A stretch of DNA of 64,000 bases, from NCBI GenBank assembly GCA_910578885.1, contig CAJTSH010000010.1, positions 36,337-100,336 of the forward strand, in the 5' to 3' direction. A model generated the notes under the pieces. The model had not been told where the DNA came from. It ran no database searches and saw only the letters and a program-made list of their open reading frames with translations. Within the stretch, counting starts at the first letter, position 1; the number at the start of each line of letters is the position of its first letter. A program made the translations under genes and the position numbers. This document shows positions 1 through 8,865 of this stretch, in pieces. Source of the stretch: an uncultured Lachnospiraceae bacterium. Lineage in GTDB: Bacteria > Bacillota > Clostridia > Lachnospirales > Lachnospiraceae.

Positions 1-671
1 TCATGGTACTCTATATGCTCCGTTTCTTCTCCCCGTCTATCCTCGTAGATAATCGTCAGATTCGGATTCAGATAGGCGGTCTCGTGCATTCTGCTCTTGA
101 CATCCTCCGCCTTAAATCTGGTCTTTTCAAATATTTCCGGATCTGGCAGAAAATTAATCTTTGTCCCTGTCGCTTTCGTCTTACGCAGCTTCGGAAGAAG
201 TCCCTGCTCCAGATCTACCACTGGAACCCCTCTCTCATACCGGTCATGATGGACATAGCCCTCCCTGCTGATTTCCACATCCATATAAGTTGAAAGCGCA
301 TTAACTACAGATGAACCAACGCCATGAAGCCCTCCGCTGGTCTTATAAACGGAATCGTCAAATTTTCCTCCCGCATGAAGCGTGGTAAATACGACTCTTG
401 CGGCAGACATTCCCTTCTGATGCATTCCAATTGGAATTCCCCGCCCATTGTCCGAAACCGTACAGGAACCGTCTGCCTCCAAGGTCACATAGATTGTGTC
501 GCAGAATCCCGCCAGATGCTCGTCCACCGCATTGTCTACCACTTCGTAGATCAGATGGTTCAAGCCCTTCCTCGATACGCTTCCGATATACATCCCCGGA
601 CGCTTGCGCACCGCTTCAAGTCCTTCCAACACGGATATACTGCTCGCATCATACACTACTTCTCTTTCCAT
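1..671 (-). CDS. Type IIA topoisomerase B subunit (GyrB/ParE family), N-terminal part; runs off the window
   Basis: The minus strand encodes about 223 residues beginning MEREVVYDASSISVLEGL, preceded by a GAGG site. The GHKL ATPase landmarks of GyrB/ParE follow in order: AVRKRPGMYIGS, the EVVDNAVDEHLAG helix with the catalytic Glu and Mg-binding Asn, VSDNGRGIP, and GGLHGVGSSVVNALS forming the ATP lid. The protein would form the ATPase half of a type II topoisomerase acting on DNA supercoils or catenanes with a GyrA/ParC partner. The transducer, TOPRIM and C-terminal regions lie beyond position 1, so gyrase and topoisomerase IV cannot be separated. The wording (GLNHLIYEVVDNAVDEHLAG, AARVVFTTLHAGGKF) looks more like a ParE-type paralogue than the housekeeping GyrB, but that is an impression. 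Confidence 0.93.
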   Translation of the reverse strand, partial: MEREVVYDASSISVLEGLEAVRKRPGMYIGSVSRKGLNHLIYEVVDNAVDEHLAGFCDTIYVTLEADGSCTVSDNGRGIPIGMHQKGMSAARVVFTTLHAGGKFDDSVYKTSGGLHGVGSSVVNALSTYMDVEISREGYVHHDRYERGVPVVDLEQGLLPKLRKTKATGTKINFLPDPEIFEKTRFKAEDVKSRMHETAYLNPNLTIIYEDRRGEETEHIEYH

Positions 672-810
672 GGTTTTCCTCACTTCTATCTCATTCTTCT
701 CCTGAATCGGAAAAGTATTTTTTACTGAAACTTATCTTACCACAAGAACACATGTTTTGCCAAGCAGAATTTTTATTCCTCCTTAACGTAAGGTTTCACA
801 TGATGCAAAA

Positions 811-840
811 TAAAAACCTGTCAGGAACAGACAGGTCTTT
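811..840 (-). terminator. Rho-independent terminator of the CdaR-like gene
   Basis: A 7-bp stem (acctgtc/gacaggt) with a 7-nt loop is followed on the minus strand by TTTTTATTTT. It begins about 9 nt beyond the stop codon of the CdaR-like gene. Confidence 0.8.
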
Positions 841-848
841 TGTACATA

Positions 849-1922
849 TCACACTTTCTGGTAATCCATATGCGCAATTACCATCATTGCAATCTTAAAG
901 GTCATAGCATCCTCAAATACCCGGATATCCAGACCAATCATCTTCTGAAGGCGTTCCAGACGGTACACCAGTGTATTTCTGTGGATATAGAGCTGTCTTG
1001 CCGTCTCAGAAATATTCAGATTATTCTCAAAGAACCTCTGAATCGTTACCAACGTCTCTTCATCCAGATTTAATTCTATTTCTCCAAATATCTCCTTGAT
1101 AAACATTTCACACAGGCTCATTGGAAGCTGGTAAATCAGCCGTCCAATCCCCAATCTGCTATAGGAAATCGTTTCGTTCTCCACATAAAAGATGCTCCCG
1201 ACCTCAAGCGCCATCTTTGCCTCTTGATAGGATTTCGCAATATCCGGAAGTTTATCCACGACATTTCCATAGCCTACCCGGACCTTCACCATAGCCTCTG
1301 CATGAAGGTTGTCCACGATAGTCTTAGCCAATAATTCTTCTTCATCCTCTCCGGTCATCGTTTCTGCATCTTTGATCAGAATAATATTCTGCTCATCCAG
1401 TTCCGTCACAAAATCCTTACTTCGGTCAGCAAAAAGATTCTTCACCGTTTCCAGAATGACCGTATCCTTTCTTCCGTCTACTTCAATCACATAGACTAGC
1501 CGTTTCGCCTGTTCAATATGAAGCTTCTTGGCTTTGTTGTACATATCAACTACCAGCATATTTCCCAACAGGATATTCTGCATCAGATTATTTTTATCGG
1601 AAAGCTCTCTGTTGGCAAGCACTAAGTTCCGTATCTGACAGACCGTCAGCCTTCCGACCATATATGCTTCATCAGAAGCCGCCTTTACGAGCAGAATATA
1701 CTCCGTCTCATTCTCCACGATTACCTTGAAAAAATGATACCCTCCCAGCATCTGGCTTTCCGCCATTGATTTTGCAAAGTCCACAATCATGACCGTCAGA
1801 TCTTCTTCCGGCGTAAAAGTATCCGCCAGCATTTTTCCCTTTTCATCATATAGCACAAATCCGGTTTTGGAAATCTCACTTATTTCATCCAAAGTTCTTT
1901 GAATTTTATGGTTTGAAAGCAT
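849..1922 (-). CDS. CdaR/PucR-type transcriptional regulator with C-terminal HTH
   Basis: This 357-residue protein starts at the ATG after AAAAGGAG; in-frame codons upstream have no ribosome site. The last 60 residues, including TIQRFFENNLNISETARQLYIHRNTLVYRLERLQKMIG, are the PucR C-terminal helix-turn-helix found in CdaR-like regulators. The middle (about 130-290) resembles their GGDEF-like region, and the N-terminal 120 residues resemble a sugar-diacid or small-molecule sensing domain. Members are cytoplasmic DNA-binding regulators, often of carbohydrate or acid catabolism. It lies directly downstream of an orphan sugar-transporter ATPase, suggesting a role in carbohydrate use, but a terminator between them argues for separate transcripts. 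The ligand cannot be read from sequence. Confidence 0.85.
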   Translation of the reverse strand: MLSNHKIQRTLDEISEISKTGFVLYDEKGKMLADTFTPEEDLTVMIVDFAKSMAESQMLGGYHFFKVIVENETEYILLVKAASDEAYMVGRLTVCQIRNLVLANRELSDKNNLMQNILLGNMLVVDMYNKAKKLHIEQAKRLVYVIEVDGRKDTVILETVKNLFADRSKDFVTELDEQNIILIKDAETMTGEDEEELLAKTIVDNLHAEAMVKVRVGYGNVVDKLPDIAKSYQEAKMALEVGSIFYVENETISYSRLGIGRLIYQLPMSLCEMFIKEIFGEIELNLDEETLVTIQRFFENNLNISETARQLYIHRNTLVYRLERLQKMIGLDIRVFEDAMTFKIAMMVIAHMDYQKV

Positions 1923-1985
1923 AGCTTTACTCCTTTTATACAAAATTACAATTTCGCCCAACAGGTTTGTTATACTTCAAAGCAT

Positions 1986-2020
1986 AACAAACCCGGATGT
2001 GAGTCACACCCGGGCTTGTT
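1986..2020 (-). terminator. Rho-independent terminator after msmK
   Basis: A GC-rich inverted repeat (aacaa-acccgg paired with cccggg-cttgtt) lies 28 nt past the stop of the ABC ATPase. On the minus strand it is followed by a short T-rich stretch (ATGCTTTG), so termination may be imperfect. Confidence 0.7.
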
Positions 2021-2047
2021 CACACACGATATAGCTATAGTAACCGA

Positions 2048-3160
2048 CTAGTTCGTGATTGTCAATTCTGTATCTTTGTCAAATACATGTATCTTCTCAG
2101 GATCAATCGCAAGTTTGATGTGATCGTCCAGACGAGCGGTTGTGCTAGACTCAACCTTTGCGCACATATTAGCTCCGCCTATGCTGAAGTATAAGATTAC
2201 CTCGGATCCAAGGAGCTCATATCCTGTAATATCTGCATCAAAGATGCTGTCCTTGAACTCATCAAGCGTTCTCTTTGAATCAGAGATTGCCTCAGGTCTT
2301 ACACCCATAACAACCGTCTTGCCATTGTAGTTGCCGGCAATTAACTTCTTAGCCTTTGCAGCTGGCAAATCTACGCTGAACTTATCATATTTCAAAGTAA
2401 CCTTATCGCCTGATACAACACACTGAGCGTCTACAAAGTTCATCTGAGGAGATCCGATGAATCCTGCAACGAATAAATTATCCGGCTGATTGTATAATTT
2501 CTGCGGAGAATCTACCTGCTGGATAACGCCGTCCTTTAATACAACGATTCTGGTTCCCAATGTCATAGCCTCTGTCTGATCATGCGTTACATAGATGATA
2601 GTAGCGCCCAATCTGTGATGAAGAGCTGAAATCTCGGAACGCATCTGCACTCTTAACTTTGCATCCAAGTTAGATAAAGGCTCATCCATAAGGAATACCT
2701 TAGGATTACGAACGATTGCACGACCCATAGCAACACGCTGTCTCTGTCCACCGGATAAAGCCTTCGGCTTACGGTCTAATAATTTCTCCAAATCAAGGAT
2801 TCTTGCAGCCTCATGAACTTTCTCTTCGATTTCTTTCTTCGGAACTTTTCTTAATTTCAATCCAAATGCCATATTATCAAATACGGTCATATGAGGATAC
2901 AATGCGTAGTTCTGGAATACCATTGCGATGTCTCTGTCCTTCGGCTCTACATCATTTACAACTCTGCCGTCAATAGACAACTCACCGGATGAAATATCTT
3001 CCAGACCTGCAACCATACGAAGTGTAGTAGATTTACCACATCCTGAAGGTCCTACGAAGATGATAAACTCTTTGTCTGCTACTTCAAGATTGAAGTCCTT
3101 AACAGCTTCGAATCCGTTTGAATATACTTTACAAATGTTTTTTAATGATAAACTTGCCAC
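2048..3160 (-). CDS. msmK: MsmK/UgpC-family sugar ABC transporter ATP-binding protein
   Basis: I start this 370-residue protein at a GTG 8 nt after AGGAGG, because MASLSLKNICKVYSNG is the usual N-terminus of the family. It has Walker A GPSGCGKST, Q-loop VFQNYALYPHMT, signature LSGGQRQRV, Walker B and D-loop FLMDEPLSNLDAKLR, and H-loop YVTHDQ. A C-terminal OB/TOBE regulatory domain (about 240-370) contains the GVRPEAI motif typical of CUT1-family sugar importers. It would hydrolyse ATP for one or more sugar importers at the inner face of the membrane. No permease or binding-protein gene is nearby. In Firmicutes such orphan MsmK proteins are known to serve several transporters. An imperfect hairpin at about 3215-3240 lies in its leader. 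Confidence 0.93.
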   Translation of the reverse strand: MASLSLKNICKVYSNGFEAVKDFNLEVADKEFIIFVGPSGCGKSTTLRMVAGLEDISSGELSIDGRVVNDVEPKDRDIAMVFQNYALYPHMTVFDNMAFGLKLRKVPKKEIEEKVHEAARILDLEKLLDRKPKALSGGQRQRVAMGRAIVRNPKVFLMDEPLSNLDAKLRVQMRSEISALHHRLGATIIYVTHDQTEAMTLGTRIVVLKDGVIQQVDSPQKLYNQPDNLFVAGFIGSPQMNFVDAQCVVSGDKVTLKYDKFSVDLPAAKAKKLIAGNYNGKTVVMGVRPEAISDSKRTLDEFKDSIFDADITGYELLGSEVILYFSIGGANMCAKVESSTTARLDDHIKLAIDPEKIHVFDKDTELTITN

Positions 3161-3373
3161 TTTTAATACCCTCCTAATTTTGTATTCGTTATTAACTATG
3201 CTTATCATACTAGAAATCCCCGTATTTTACTATACGAGGATTCCACAAAGTTTTTTTTCTTTTTTGTATAAACTGACAAGTTTGCCAACCGCTTTTCTCA
3301 TGCTCCGTCAATGTGACGAAGAACACCGTTTTTGTTGTACAATCTGACGAAAACAAGACACGCAAATCATGTT

Positions 3374-4015
3374 TTACAATTTAGAATATCCATATCCGTT
3401 TACCATAGCCTCTATCATCATTCCTTTCGCACAAAACGGGCACTCGCTCTGGGAATATGTCTGATAACCAGGAATATCATTCTCCGAAAAAACCGTATCC
3501 ACATGCATTCCATCCACACTCTGAATCGTACTGAATACAGACACGACCCTTTCAATAATTCCGCCGTAATATCTGATGCCTTCCATGCTTCTGCGAATCG
3601 TCTCTCCCGTCGTGGTAGTATCCAGAAGCAGAATCACATGCTTGCCGGCAATCTTATTCTTCATATTATCCCGGAATATAATCTGATTGCTGCTGTTCAT
3701 CTCCGGCGAGATTACATAAAGCGTCTCATGCTTATTGGTAGACAATATTTTACCCTGCTGCAGCTTCTCAGCCAAAAAAGCCCCGATCATTTCCGTACCG
3801 TCCATGCAGACAATCGTATCCGCATAAGCATGAAAATTCATCTTACTGCCAAGGATTCCCGCGGCTTCCTTCGCCTCGCTGACACGGGTCTTGATGCTTG
3901 TCACATCAATATAGTAATTGATGTGGGAATTACTTGTCGCAAAATGTCCCGGCACTACATGCATTGCCAGCTTATTGCTCTCTTTCGAGTAAAACTTCAC
4001 CATACGTCCTTCCAT
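3374..4015 (-). CDS. Orotate phosphoribosyltransferase-like protein
   Basis: The protein is 213 residues from the ATG after AAGGAGG. The segment HVILLLDTTTTGETIRRSMEG is a PRPP-binding loop of type I phosphoribosyltransferases (hydrophobic run, acidic residue, then a T/G-rich turn). It carries one Asp where most family members have two acidic residues, which could affect activity. The C-terminus holds a CPFC pair in SECPFCAKGMM, unusual in classical PyrE. It is last in the der-plsY-gpsA-dut run and starts 31 nt after dut, so a nucleotide-metabolism role is plausible. The exact base substrate is not established; orotate phosphoribosyltransferase is the nearest label. Confidence 0.72.
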   Translation of the reverse strand: MEGRMVKFYSKESNKLAMHVVPGHFATSNSHINYYIDVTSIKTRVSEAKEAAGILGSKMNFHAYADTIVCMDGTEMIGAFLAEKLQQGKILSTNKHETLYVISPEMNSSNQIIFRDNMKNKIAGKHVILLLDTTTTGETIRRSMEGIRYYGGIIERVVSVFSTIQSVDGMHVDTVFSENDIPGYQTYSQSECPFCAKGMMIEAMVNGYGYSKL

Positions 4016-4046
4016 AAAACAATCCTCCTTACCGTTTTTGTTTGCT

Positions 4047-4481
4047 TTATTGCTTTCCAGTGCTTCCAAAGCCGCCCCTGCTGCCGTTGCCAAGGACTTC
4101 CACTTCTTCAAACACAATTTTCGGCTGATTTTCAACGATACGGAACTGTGCAATCCTATCGTTTACCTCAATCCTGGTATCCCGCAGGGCATACACCGGC
4201 ATACGCCACATATCCTCGTCGCCACAATAAGAGCCGTCCACAATTCCACAGCTATTTGTCTGGATGATTCCAAAATTTTTAAACGTAGAACTCCTCGGTA
4301 CGATATGCGCCTCATACCCATGCGGCAGCTCCATTGCCACTCCAAGCGGAATCAAAGCCGCTTCGCCTTTCTTTAACTCCACTGTCTCTGAAGCTCTTAA
4401 ATCAATCCAGTCCGACTTACCGTCTATATAGGTCAAAGGCTCAATTTTATCCGTAAAATACTTGATTCGTATCTTTTCCAT
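4047..4481 (-). CDS. dut: dUTP diphosphatase-type protein (dUTPase/dCTP deaminase fold)
   Basis: This 144-residue protein starts at MEKIRIKYF after GGAG; an earlier in-frame ATG would lie inside gpsA. Trimeric dUTPase motifs are visible in order: DLRASETVEL, RSSTFKNFGIIQTNSCGIVDGSYCGD (motifs 2-3 with the catalytic Asp), DRIAQFRIV (motif 4), and a glycine-rich C-terminal arm GNGSRGGFGSTG (motif 5). It would hydrolyse dUTP to dUMP and pyrophosphate, keeping uracil out of DNA and feeding thymidylate synthesis. The gene sits between gpsA and a phosphoribosyltransferase in the housekeeping run. The uracil-DNA glycosylase of the same uracil-avoidance pathway is encoded at 39.2 kb. Confidence 0.9.
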   Translation of the reverse strand: MEKIRIKYFTDKIEPLTYIDGKSDWIDLRASETVELKKGEAALIPLGVAMELPHGYEAHIVPRSSTFKNFGIIQTNSCGIVDGSYCGDEDMWRMPVYALRDTRIEVNDRIAQFRIVENQPKIVFEEVEVLGNGSRGGFGSTGKQ

Positions 4482-4512
4482 TTCTTCTCCGTTCTGTACT
4501 TCTGAAATAGTA

Positions 4513-5523
4513 TCATTCCCAATCCAGCTCTTCATGCTCATTCTTCTTATCCCTGAGCATCAGATCTTTTACCGCTTCCTTCGCCGGCTTATCATAAAAC
4601 AGCACTTCATTTACCTGTTCAATGATCGGCAGTTCCACCTGATATTTTCTGCCGAGAGCAGCCGCAGCTTTGGCGGAAAAAACGCCTTCCACTACCATCT
4701 TTACCTCGTCCATCGCCTGCTTCATCGTATAGCCCTGTCCCATCAAAGTCCCTGCCTTGCGGTTCCTGCTGTGCTTACTGGCACAGGTTACGATCAAATC
4801 GCCCATCCCGGTCAATCCGCTTACTGTCTCAAATTTTGCCCCCATCGTAAGCGCCAGCCTGCCCATTTCAGTCACCCCGCGGGTAATCAACGCCGCCTTG
4901 GTATTGTCTCCATATCCCAGGCCATCCGCCATTCCTGCTGCCAATGCGATTACATTCTTAAGGGCCGCCCCCAATTCCATCCCCAGCACATCCGGGCTGG
5001 TATAGATACGAAGCGTCTCATTCATAAAGGTATTCTGCACAAGCTCTGCGGTTTCTCTTGTATCTGCCCCAGCTACAAGCGTCGTAGGAAGTCCGATCCC
5101 GACTTCTTCGGCATGACTTGGACCGCATAAAACAGCAGCTACACACTGCGGAATCTCATCTTTAATTATCTGGGACAGCGTCATCAAAGAATCCTCTTCG
5201 ATTCCTTTTGCCACACTAACAATCACCTGCCCGCTTGTCACATATTCCGCCATACGTTTTGCCGTACTTCTGGTAAACGGGGACGGAACCGCTAAAACCA
5301 GCATATCCTTTCCTTCAATCGCTTCTCTGATATCAGTTGTAAAGACAGTCTGCTCAGAAAGTATTACTCCAGGCAGCTTATCTGCCTGTTCATGCTTCTC
5401 TTTCAGCATCACAATTTCATTCTCCAGAAATGACCAGACTGACAGTTCATGTCCGTTCTTCTGCAATACATGCGCCAGCGCAATGCCCCAGCTTCCCGCA
5501 CCGATTATACCAATTTTTGACAT
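4513..5523 (-). CDS. gpsA: NAD(P)-dependent glycerol-3-phosphate dehydrogenase
   Basis: This 336-residue enzyme starts at MSKIGIIGAGSWGIALA. Its ribosome site (AAGGAG) lies in the last codons of plsY and only one base separates the stop from the start, indicating translational coupling. The Rossmann motif GIIGAGSWG is at the N-terminus. The substrate-binding stretch ELGAALKNVIALAAGMADGLGYGDNTKAALITRG carries the catalytic Lys. The TGMGDLIVTC and SRNR region near 250-270 is also typical. It reduces dihydroxyacetone phosphate to sn-glycerol-3-phosphate in the cytoplasm, the substrate for PlsY encoded immediately upstream. Confidence 0.97.
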   Translation of the reverse strand: MSKIGIIGAGSWGIALAHVLQKNGHELSVWSFLENEIVMLKEKHEQADKLPGVILSEQTVFTTDIREAIEGKDMLVLAVPSPFTRSTAKRMAEYVTSGQVIVSVAKGIEEDSLMTLSQIIKDEIPQCVAAVLCGPSHAEEVGIGLPTTLVAGADTRETAELVQNTFMNETLRIYTSPDVLGMELGAALKNVIALAAGMADGLGYGDNTKAALITRGVTEMGRLALTMGAKFETVSGLTGMGDLIVTCASKHSRNRKAGTLMGQGYTMKQAMDEVKMVVEGVFSAKAAAALGRKYQVELPIIEQVNEVLFYDKPAKEAVKDLMLRDKKNEHEELDWE

Positions 5524-5524
5524 T

Positions 5525-6184
5525 TTATGCTCCTTCATTTTCCTTTTTCTTTGAACCTATTTTATTCTCAGTACCGTTTAACAAGCGTTTGATATTTGAA
5601 CGATGCTTCACCAGTCCGATCATCGCTATAATACCAAATACTATGTAAACTTCTATCAAATTATCCTCAGGCACAGCAAACATTCCAAACTTTCCAAATA
5701 CCAATACCTGAATAAACATGCTGATAAGACCTAAAACCGAGCCAAGAGAAACATATCTTGTCACCAGCGCAGCCAAAATGAACAATCCAAGGCTGATTGG
5801 CGCCGCAAACGGACAGAAGGCAAGCACCAGACCGCCGGTGCTGGCTATTCCCTTGCCGCCCTTAAATTTCATATAGAATGGAAAATCGTGACCCAGTATT
5901 GCACCAAAACCGGCATACATTTCCAAGAGCCGCACCATCTCCGGCTGACCCTTATGAAACAGCAGCCATACCAGAAAAACTGCTGCAAAGACCTTACCGA
6001 TATCTCCCGCAAGCGTCACGGCTCCCGCCTTCCAGCCTAAGGTTCTCAGCGTATTGGTGGTTCCCACATTGCCGCTCCCCGACTCTCTTACATCTACATG
6101 TCTGGATTTGCCATAGAGAAATCCAGACAAAAACAGCCCGCAGATATATCCGATTCCGATTGATATGATTCGTTCCACTATCAT
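5525..6184 (-). CDS. plsY: Glycerol-3-phosphate acyltransferase PlsY
   Basis: This 219-residue polytopic membrane protein has several hydrophobic helices. It carries the PlsY signatures SGSGNVGTTNTLRTLGWKAG (glycerophosphate and acyl-phosphate binding) and GHDFPFYMKFKGGKGIASTGG (active-site His and Lys-Gly loop). It transfers an acyl group from acyl-phosphate to glycerol-3-phosphate, the first step of phospholipid synthesis. The start overlaps the der stop as ATGA, and its own end carries the gpsA ribosome site. The der-plsY-gpsA order is widely conserved in Firmicutes. The C-terminus is a charged Lys/Glu tail. Confidence 0.96.
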   Translation of the reverse strand: MIVERIISIGIGYICGLFLSGFLYGKSRHVDVRESGSGNVGTTNTLRTLGWKAGAVTLAGDIGKVFAAVFLVWLLFHKGQPEMVRLLEMYAGFGAILGHDFPFYMKFKGGKGIASTGGLVLAFCPFAAPISLGLFILAALVTRYVSLGSVLGLISMFIQVLVFGKFGMFAVPEDNLIEVYIVFGIIAMIGLVKHRSNIKRLLNGTENKIGSKKKENEGA

Positions 6185-7509
6185 CCCTTATCTTCCTTCC
6201 TCTCGCGGATAATAAATTTCAAAGAAGTCCCCCGGAAACCAAAGGCGTCCCGGATCCGGTTCTCCAGATATCTCGTATAGGAAAAATGCATCAACTGTTT
6301 ATCATTCACAAAAATGACAAACGTAGGAGGCTTGACCGCTGCCTGCGTAATATAATAGAGCTTGAGGCGCTTACCCTTATCTGACGGCGGCTGCTGCATC
6401 GCAACTGCCTCTGCCATAATCTCATTGAGCACGCCGGTACTGACCCGCATACTGTTGTTCTCAATGACCATATCAATCATCTCAAAAATCTTACCCACTC
6501 TTTGTCCGGTCTTTGCGGAAATGAACATAATCTCCGCATAAGACATAAAGCTGAGTATCTGCCTGATTTTCTCTGTGTGCTGATAAATGGTCTTATTATC
6601 CTTGGCAATTGCGTCCCACTTATTGACTGCAATAATCACGCCCTTTCCTCTTTCATGGGCAATCCCTGCAATCTTCGCATCCTGCTCCGTTACGCCTTCT
6701 GTCGCATCAATCACTAAAATCACTACATCGGCGCGCTCCACTGCCGTCACGGCGCGGATAATGCTGTAACGCTCAATTTCTTCTTTTATTTTGCTTTTCC
6801 GGCGAAGTCCCGCCGTATCTATAAATACATAATCCCTGCCGTCGTAGCGGATATCCGTATCTATAGCGTCTCTGGTCGTTCCTGCAATATCCGAAACAAT
6901 CAGACGGTTGTTGCCGCAGAGCCGGTTGATCAAAGAAGATTTTCCCACATTCGGCTTTCCAATGATTGCGATCCGCGGCCTGTCATCCTCCGCCTCTTCC
7001 ACCATAGCATTGGTAAAGTGCTTTGTCACCTCATCCAGCATATCTCCGATTCCAAGCATGGACGCTGCCGACACCGGAATCGGCTCTCCGATTCCGAGAT
7101 TATAGAATTCATAGACATCCGGCATGAATTTATCAAAATTATCAACCTTATTCACGACAAGAAGCACCGGCTTTTTGGAACGGCGCAGCATGTCCGCCAC
7201 TTTCTCGTCCGCATCCACAAGCCCCTGTCTCACATCAGTAATAAAAATAATCACATCCGCCGTATCAATGGCAATCTGAGCCTGTTCCCGCATCTGGGAT
7301 AATATAATATCTCCGGAATCCGGCTCAATTCCTCCTGTATCAATCAATGTAAAATTATACTTCAACCATGACACATCCGCATAGATTCTGTCCCTTGTCA
7401 CACCGGGAGTATCCTGTACAATAGAAATACGTTCCCCTGCCAGCACATTGAACAAAGTAGACTTTCCCACATTCGGACGTCCCACGATAGCTACTACCGG
7501 TTTACTCAT
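6181..7509 (-). CDS. der: Ribosome-associated GTPase Der (EngA)
   Basis: The 442-residue start MSKPVVAIVGRPNVGKS follows AAAGGAG, which overlaps the end of the preceding gene. There are two tandem GTPase domains: G1 GRPNVGKS with DTPG and NKVD in the first half, and GKPNVGKS, DTAG and NKWD in the second. A C-terminal KH-like domain begins around residue 355 (KLYYITQAAVKPPTFVIFVN). Der acts in 50S ribosome assembly. The stop overlaps plsY by 4 nt and the start is 4 nt after the DUF512 gene, so these genes are probably translated from one transcript. Confidence 0.97.
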   Translation of the reverse strand: MSKPVVAIVGRPNVGKSTLFNVLAGERISIVQDTPGVTRDRIYADVSWLKYNFTLIDTGGIEPDSGDIILSQMREQAQIAIDTADVIIFITDVRQGLVDADEKVADMLRRSKKPVLLVVNKVDNFDKFMPDVYEFYNLGIGEPIPVSAASMLGIGDMLDEVTKHFTNAMVEEAEDDRPRIAIIGKPNVGKSSLINRLCGNNRLIVSDIAGTTRDAIDTDIRYDGRDYVFIDTAGLRRKSKIKEEIERYSIIRAVTAVERADVVILVIDATEGVTEQDAKIAGIAHERGKGVIIAVNKWDAIAKDNKTIYQHTEKIRQILSFMSYAEIMFISAKTGQRVGKIFEMIDMVIENNSMRVSTGVLNEIMAEAVAMQQPPSDKGKRLKLYYITQAAVKPPTFVIFVNDKQLMHFSYTRYLENRIRDAFGFRGTSLKFIIRERKEDKG

Positions 7510-7513
7510 CTTC

Positions 7514-8833
7514 TTACTCCTTTCCAATCATTGCAAGAAGCAAATCCTGACCGCTTGATTTTACAATATCTATCCCAACTTGTAAAGTTCTTTTCAAATC
7601 CGAAAGGGTGATATCGTCCAACAAGACCTCTTCCCCGCTCCGAAGCAGGCTGCATGGCAAAAGCAGCGCATCCCCCAGATTCCTGCCCTTTAACTGGGCA
7701 ATCAGATCCTGCCCCGTCAAAAGCCCGGAAACCGTAATCCGCTCCCCAAAGAAATCATTGCGGATTGCCACAGTTTCCACGCATACCTTCGGAAATTTCT
7801 CCTTAAGTCTTCCTGCAAGCTCCCTTAAAAGCGGTGCGGCGCTCTTTCCTGTAGCAAGCGTTACCCTCCGTTCTAACTCTTTGTCTCCTTTTATCTTCTG
7901 CAAAGCCTCTGCAAATTCATCCCGCAACAGCGTAATCATTCCCACGCCGTTCTCCAACTGAATGTAACCGTCATAGCGTTCTTCTTCGGGCGGCTCTTCC
8001 TCAGCGAGAAGATACCACTCGTCTCCCGCATGTACAAAGTGGGTTCCATATCTTTTCATGCAATCATCCTGCCATCTGTGGATACACGCAAGAACCTTTT
8101 CCGCATCTTCCTTTTCAAAAGGCTCTAAGGGATACAGCCCCTCACGATATTTTGTCAGTCCGACCGGAACGACGGACACGCTCTGCATGTTCGGAATATA
8201 TTCCGTCAGGTCTTTGATGCTGCGCTCTAACTCTTCCCCATCATTCACGCCTTTGCAGAGTACAATCTGACCGTTCATTTCAATCCCGGCATCCGACAAT
8301 TTCTTTATTTTCTTCAATGCATCCCCTGCAAAACGGTTGTGCAGCATCTTGCAGCGCAGCTCTGGATTTGTCGTATGCACCGAAACATTGATAGGAGCCA
8401 GATGGTAATGTATGATACGTTCAATATCCTTGTCCTTCATATTCGTAAGCGTTACATAATTCCCCTGCAAAAAGGAAAGCCGGGAATCGTCATCTTTAAA
8501 ATACAATGTCTCGCGCATTCCCTTAGGCATCTGGTCAATAAAGCAAAACATACATTTATTGCTGCAGGATTTATATTCATCCATCAATCCGCTCTCGAAG
8601 GTAATTCCCAAATCTTCATCAAATTCCTTCTCAATTTCCAGTTCCCACTCTTCTCCATTTCCTTTTTCTACCAGAACCAGCAGATATTCCTCCTGTGTCA
8701 GATACTGGTAATCAAATACGTCTTCTATTTGATTGCCATTGATAGATATCAGACTGTCTCCCGGCTCCAATTCAAGCTCGCTTGCAATACTGCCTTCCTC
8801 TATCTTAAAAATGACATGCTTTTTTCCTGACAT
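7514..8833 (-). CDS. DUF512 family protein with PDZ-like domain and radical-SAM-type Fe-S motif
   Basis: This 439-residue protein starts after AAAAAGGAG. The N-terminal 60 residues (VIFKIEEGSIASELELEPGDSLISINGNQIEDVFDYQYL) resemble a PDZ domain. Near residue 87 the Cys motif CSNKCMFCFIDQ has the CxxxCxxC spacing of radical-SAM [4Fe-4S] proteins, followed by a TIM-barrel-like region. The C-terminal third (about 290-435), including LATGKSAAPLLREL and FFGERITVSGLLTGQDL, is the DUF512 region. The family is conserved in clostridia and usually sits next to der, as here. Its substrate is not known to me. By position it belongs to the translation and membrane housekeeping run. Confidence 0.88.
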   Translation of the reverse strand: MSGKKHVIFKIEEGSIASELELEPGDSLISINGNQIEDVFDYQYLTQEEYLLVLVEKGNGEEWELEIEKEFDEDLGITFESGLMDEYKSCSNKCMFCFIDQMPKGMRETLYFKDDDSRLSFLQGNYVTLTNMKDKDIERIIHYHLAPINVSVHTTNPELRCKMLHNRFAGDALKKIKKLSDAGIEMNGQIVLCKGVNDGEELERSIKDLTEYIPNMQSVSVVPVGLTKYREGLYPLEPFEKEDAEKVLACIHRWQDDCMKRYGTHFVHAGDEWYLLAEEEPPEEERYDGYIQLENGVGMITLLRDEFAEALQKIKGDKELERRVTLATGKSAAPLLRELAGRLKEKFPKVCVETVAIRNDFFGERITVSGLLTGQDLIAQLKGRNLGDALLLPCSLLRSGEEVLLDDITLSDLKRTLQVGIDIVKSSGQDLLLAMIGKE

Positions 8834-8865
8834 AACTACTCCTTTTTCATTTTGACCGCACGTTT

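Noticed and set aside
3305..3360. Possible riboswitch or terminator before msmK (cgtcaatgtgacg and nearby repeats)
   Set aside because: Only short, low-stability inverted repeats are present with no recognisable motif.
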